Assembly: GCA_963930775.1 (NCBI GenBank)
Contig: OZ005689.1
Location: 14,136,923-14,200,922 of the forward strand
Length of the DNA stretch: 64,000 bases
Source: Cliona cf. orientalis
Lineage: Eukaryota; Porifera; Demospongiae; Clionaida; Clionaidae
Direction of reading: 5' to 3'
Position 1 is the first letter of the stretch, and each line of letters starts with the position of its first letter. A program made the translations under genes and the position numbers. Below the pieces are notes generated by a model. The model did no database searches. It was not told the origin of the DNA and was given only the letters and a program-made list of their open reading frames with translations. Of the stretch, positions 60,245 to 64,000 are shown piece after piece.

Positions 60245-60411
60245 TATTTCCGTGCCCCACCCAATTATACAAGTCGCGAAGAATATCATACCAGATCGCA
60301 TGCTTTATGTATTGCGCAGCGCTGGTGAATTCAATATCGCGTGGGCATAGGGTTAAAGTAATCACATATTAACCTTTGACCCCACAAAGTACGCCCAAAT
60401 TTGAAATTCGC
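60245..60411 (-). repeat. MULE right terminal inverted repeat (167 bp)
   Basis: Reverse complement of 48543-48709 without a mismatch that I can find. The right copy lies about 200 bp upstream of the USP-like exons and may supply their promoter. Confidence 0.93.
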
Positions 60412-60470
60412 CTAGTGCTCCGCTGGATCGATCATAGACCATCATACGAAGGAGCAAGACTCGAGGAGCG
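60412..60470. repeat. Dispersed repeat, right half after the MULE
   Basis: CTAGTGCTCCGCTGGATCGA resumes the repeat interrupted at 48542; the first nine bases are the right target duplication. Confidence 0.88.
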
Positions 60471-60640
60471 GTAACGTACAGATCATAAAATTATGCTGCC
60501 AGCAATAAAACTTAATAGAACTTGATTTTCTCCCTAAGCAGAAGAGTCTCATCACGACTTGGGCCACCTAAACTTAAAAGGAGCCTTCTTTGTCAGCCTG
60601 CTTCATCATAATACAAGGCATATGAACGCAAGTTAATGAG

Positions 60641-61135
60641 GGGCGTGGCTAAGAATTTGCAAACTTCAGCACCTCCCATCTTCCACACTGGACAGAAATT
60701 GTGAGCAAACCATGTTAGATGGCATTGATAAATTACACTAAGTGCATTAAATAAGAACAGAAACAAGTATAAAAACAATTGAATAAAATTGAAGAATGAA
60801 GTAGGGATGGCAGGATCAAAATGTACACACAAACAAGAGATAATCGCATCTACTATAGCTACATCCCTACGCTTGCTTTTTTAAGGGTGCAAAAATAACC
60901 AGTAATAATGCGATTGAATCAAAACTGATAAACCTGAACCATCGTGATAGCTAGGGAACAACCTGCCTGCATGAATGTCTCCCATATACCACACTCAATA
61001 ATCATGTCAACCATGAGGTGCACAATAGTCGAGAAAAGCAAGCGTAGGGATATATAGTAGATGCGATTTGTGTACTTTTTGATCCTGCTATCCCTACTTC
61101 ATTCTTCAATTTTATTCAATTGTTTTTATACTTGT
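60641..61135. mobile_element. MITE family with AGTAGGGATGGCAGGATCAA arms (copy 2)
   Basis: Same arms as 31100-31440, here with GAATGAAGTAGGGATGGCAG and its complement, plus the shared leader from GGGGCGTGGC and TGATAAATTACACTAAGTGC at 60641-60770. Central part differs by small indels only. Confidence 0.8.
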
Positions 61136-61139
61136 ATTA

Positions 61140-61990
61140 TTATTATTTGCTATAATATTATAAATATCTGCCTAATCATAGCTTTATGTTTCATTTACGT
61201 AGTGATCTTATGCATGGCTCATTGCGTGATTGCAGATGTTCTGACTGGACTATTCAGCACACGTTGAATGCTAGTCCTGCCAGTGGAGCTTTTTAATTAA
61301 ATTTTAATGATTTCATTGTGGGTGGCTTGGTTGTCGTGATGTGCTTGTGGGTTCCATTGAGCCGTAATGAAGCATAATATTATAATTATACTTGAATATT
61401 TTGACTGGATGAGGAGTTTTTAGAAAACCGGGTGCTTTCAGACCCTTAGCTTCTTTAAGCCCCATAAACAGTGGCGTAGCCAGGGTATGGTAGAGTGTGG
61501 CTCTCGCCACACCAATCTTTACAAGATTTATTAGATATTTTGAATAATGCTATTAAAATATCAGCTCCTAAATCTTGGCTGAATACAAAATTAAGCATCA
61601 ACCCCCACTCCAGCCACACCAATGTTAATGGGCTAGCTACGCCCCGGCCATAAATTGAGACGGTTGGCTCACTTATAGCTCGTTCTGCATTGCAAGGTTG
61701 ACGACGAGGTCCAATGAGGGCGAAACTGTTACATGCAGCTATCATATCTGCTTTGAAGCTGAAAGTTCACGCACTAGCTACTGCAAATTTCCAAGGAAAG
61801 GTGTATCAGTTGCAGATTGTGATGAGTTCTTATTAGTGGGAGAATTCACTGAGAGCAGTGTAAAAAGCAGCTTTTCAATTAACATTTCTAGCTCAAGAGG
61901 CAAAGACAGTAATATTGTCCCATGGAATAATGAGTCAGACGTGACCCTCACGACAATTGGAATTTAATTTTTTGGGTGATCATGTTCGTA
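61140..61990. repeat. Dispersed repeat R1, copy 3
   Basis: Matches 33880-34300 and 63370-64000. It contains an 89-codon plus-strand frame (61698-61967) with CSYHICFEAESS, whose start is shared with the other copies; possibly a remnant of an element protein, but no domain is recognisable. A ~210-bp insert (AACCGGGTGC..) around 61425-61680 is absent from the 34.1-kb copy and ends in a GCCACACCAATSTT-type inverted word. Confidence 0.6.
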
Positions 61991-62127
61991 ACTGAATAGT
62001 GGCAGCAAATAAGAATAGTTTGTCTAAATATAATCGATATCAGGGAATTCTTGTGGATTACTTTTAATTTGTCACATTTTGTATGTTATGCAAGTTGAGA
62101 TAAGGGTTTGCATTGATTTAAGACTTC

Positions 62128-62300
62128 AGCTGGGAAAAACATCTTGGATAGGGATATGCAAAGTATAGTATTATACGTAGGAGCAGCTAACATTAGGATT
62201 GAATTTAGTGATAAAGGATATCCAAAAGGTATCTTTTAATTGCTTTCTGATTGCTACACAGAAGATAGATTTAGATCAATGGGTGGTAGAGAATTCTAGA
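62128..62300. repeat. Dispersed repeat, partner of 2013-2160
   Basis: CTTCAGCTGGGAAAAACATC onward, with a 45-bp insertion relative to the 2.0-kb copy. Confidence 0.7.
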
Positions 62301-62716
62301 GATGAGGAAGTCTATATTGTCACTCAGTGCGAACAGTGGACTCTGACAAGAGTAGCTAAATAACTCAGGAGAGTGTTCTGACATGCAGTATATAGTCTCC
62401 CTTTTACCTGTGCATGCTGGATGGATGTAGCTACAATCATACAATAATATTATATACATTATGTTTGCAGACAAAACAGCTATAAAATTGTTCTCCCAAA
62501 GTGTATACTAGCTAGTATTATTATTCCTAGGATTTGTCAAGGCTAGGCTGTCCTGTGACTCAACTTCATGATCCGGCATGATAGTGAAGTTTGTCCTCTT
62601 ACTGAAAAGTGACCTCTCATGATTATCCACCATCATAACCTACTGTGAGTGATCATACATGCCATCAGGGCCACTCAAGCTAAGCATGGCTCTTATGGCT
62701 GCTGCGTCAGTGAAGT

Positions 62717-62950
62717 TCATACAGCATGTAGATGCCTGATTGGTTCAAGGCTTGCTGACATACTAGATTCAACTTGAAATATCTGCAACAGTGGCTTAAT
62801 AGCTATCTGCTCTGACTCAACTGAGGTACAGCTACCAAATACACCTAGCGCTGCGGAATAGGGGTCTGGTGTACGAGACGAGTAGATCCCATCCTGCACC
62901 AATCGATTGGTAATGGTCGTCATAAACTGAGTCCAGTCCACGGTCCACAT
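62717..62950 (-). CDS. Possible exon of an unknown protein
   Basis: A 77-codon open frame reading WTQFMTTITNRLVQDGIY then PYSAALGVFGSCTSVE and LLQIFQVESS has a protein-like composition (amphipathic helices, balanced charges), unlike the AT-rich period-driven frames nearby. No domain is recognised, no splice sites are compelling, and it may belong to a decayed element. A MITE lies 20 bp upstream. Confidence 0.25.
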   Translation of the reverse strand: MWTVDWTQFMTTITNRLVQDGIYSSRTPDPYSAALGVFGSCTSVESEQIAIKPLLQIFQVESSMSASLEPIRHLHAV

Positions 62951-62969
62951 TTTGAAGTATCCCTAATAA

Positions 62970-63157
62970 TGGGCTATTCCAGATAATAGGCGTGCACCCC
63001 TATGGAGGAAGAGATTTGTGTTCACTACCCTAAATACCAATTAAAGTGCAAAAATAACCATCAAAACTAATCAATTTGCTCATTTCACCCTATAAAACTA
63101 ATCAATAATCAACCTTCCTCCACTTAGGGGTGTATCCTCATTATCTGGAATAGCCCA
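62970..63157. mobile_element. 188-bp MITE with TGGGCTATTCCAGATAAT ends
   Basis: Inverted termini TGGGCTATTCCAGATAAT / ATTATCTGGAATAGCCCA continue into CACCCCTA / TAGGGGTG and GGAGGAAG / CTTCCTCC, leaving a short AT-rich loop. Confidence 0.88.
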
Positions 63158-63179
63158 ATACCGGTAATAATAATTATTG

Positions 63180-64000
63180 TCTAGATAAGGTGGCCTAGGG
63201 CCTAAAGCTGCAATCGCCGCCACTGAGCATGTTGCAAGCCTGACTCATATCTGATTCTGTATAATTAATTTTGATGCATCACATACTTATATGTTTGTAG
63301 TTATGCATGTTGCTAGGCCACGATGTGAGAGAACAGACTCAGTTTGATGTGGCCTAATAATATTATTATTTGCTATAATATTATGTATATCTGCCTAATC
63401 ATAGCTTCCTGTTCTGCTTACATAGTGATATTATGCATACGTAGCTCATTGTGTGGTTGCAGATGATCTGTATAATATAGCTACAGTCTAGCTGATTGTG
63501 GCATGGTAAACCGTGACATTATTCTGACTGGACTATTCAGCGCATGTTCGATGCTATATAGTACTGCCAGTGGAGCTTTATAGTTTAATGATTTCATTAT
63601 CTAAGCTGCCAGTTGGTTTACTTTTGGGTGATTACTAATAGGCTTGGTTGTCTTGATGTGCTTGTGGGTGGATTAAGCAATTCCATTGAGCCAAAATGAA
63701 GCATATACTTTAATATTTGGACTGAATGAGCTAGGAGTTTTCAGGAATTTTTATAAAACCCATAAGTGCTTTCAGACCCTTAGCTTCCTTAAGCCCCTTG
63801 AGACAGTTGACCCACCTATAGTTTTGCATTGCAACGTTGATGACGAGGTCCAATGAGGGCGAAACTGTTACATGCAACTATCATAATATCTGCTTTGAAG
63901 CTGAAAGTTCACGCATTACTGCAAATTTCTAAGGAAAGGTGTATCAGTTGCAGATTGTGATGAGTTTTTCAGAAAGCAGGTGTATCGTATTAAGCGTAGC
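63180..64000. repeat. Dispersed repeat R1, copy 4 (runs off the window)
   Basis: Collinear with 33600-34300 and 61140-61830 (GACTGGACTATTCAGCGCA, GACGAGGTCCAATGAGGGCG, AAGCTGAAAGTTCACGCA), with insertions. No gene. Confidence 0.65.

Larger units (their letters stand above)
48543..60411 (-). mobile_element. Complete Mutator-like transposon (MULE), 11,869 bp
   Basis: Bounded by 167-bp inverted repeats (48543-48709, 60245-60411) that I read as identical base for base, starting GCGAATTTCAAATTTGGGCG. Flanked by the 9-bp direct repeat CTAGTGCTC (48534-48542, 60412-60420), the size characteristic of Mutator elements. The paralogous empty site is at about 26092. Inside, all on the minus strand: a MULE transposase gene (55371-48757) and USP-, Ulp1- and kinase-like exons (60042-57666). 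Nested insertions are a LINE (48920-51440) and two MITEs (56822-57370, 58124-58301). Identical terminal repeats suggest recent movement. Confidence 0.92.

Overview
The window looks like animal nuclear DNA, most likely from a sponge (Porifera). Intron-containing genes with short introns (about 50-180 bp) are scattered among nested transposons. The host genes I can recognise are secreted two-domain beta/gamma-crystallins of the type known from sponges (geodin-like) and two DUF4430-like genes. There are no bacterial operons, rRNA or convincing tRNA genes, or CRISPR arrays. The sponge assignment is inference from gene content.

Layout. 1-2.5 kb is gene-poor, with a CAGTGTCCC-type minisatellite. 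3.8-6.5 kb holds two tandem crystallin genes, one broken and one intact. 6.8-11.3 kb holds a foldback element with a nested MITE and a five-exon minus-strand gene of unknown function. 11.4-14.1 kb holds an inverted crystallin remnant fused to a glycine-rich pseudogene and a decayed 'FQDG' repeat gene. 15.2-21.0 kb is a tandem duplication of about 2.95 kb carrying two near-identical crystallin genes, one with a new stop codon. 21.7-24 kb has a crystallin exon-1 fragment and a three-exon DUF4430-like gene. 26.3-31.0 kb is a decayed hAT transposon inserted in the 3' end of a LINE, which also carries a MITE in its reverse transcriptase. A second DUF4430-like exon lies at 31.65 kb and a chimeric crystallin pseudogene at 36 kb. 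38.7-46.7 kb is a second copy of the 11.4-12.8 kb segment, inflated by a chain of later insertions; a GC-rich nested cluster at 41.4-45.5 kb is the largest.

Most notable. A complete Mutator-like transposon of 11,869 bp occupies 48,543-60,411. It has identical 167-bp terminal inverted repeats and a 9-bp target duplication (CTAGTGCTC), and a paralogous unfilled copy of its target lies at about 26.1 kb in the same window. On its minus strand it carries a MULE transposase gene with a zinc-binding region and a SWIM finger. It also carries a separate phase-consistent run of nine exons reading as most of a ubiquitin-specific protease (QNDAHEFF, CxxC ribbon and AHYSAF histidine-box motifs) without a visible catalytic-cysteine box, followed by exons resembling a Ulp1 protease and a kinase. 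The last transposase exon is split by a LINE with a long poly-A. This is a candidate animal gene-capturing MULE.

The crystallin cluster (eight copies or remnants, two intact: 5672-6524 and 16026-16870) illustrates birth-and-death evolution. Many insertions can be proven from paralogous empty sites inside the window.
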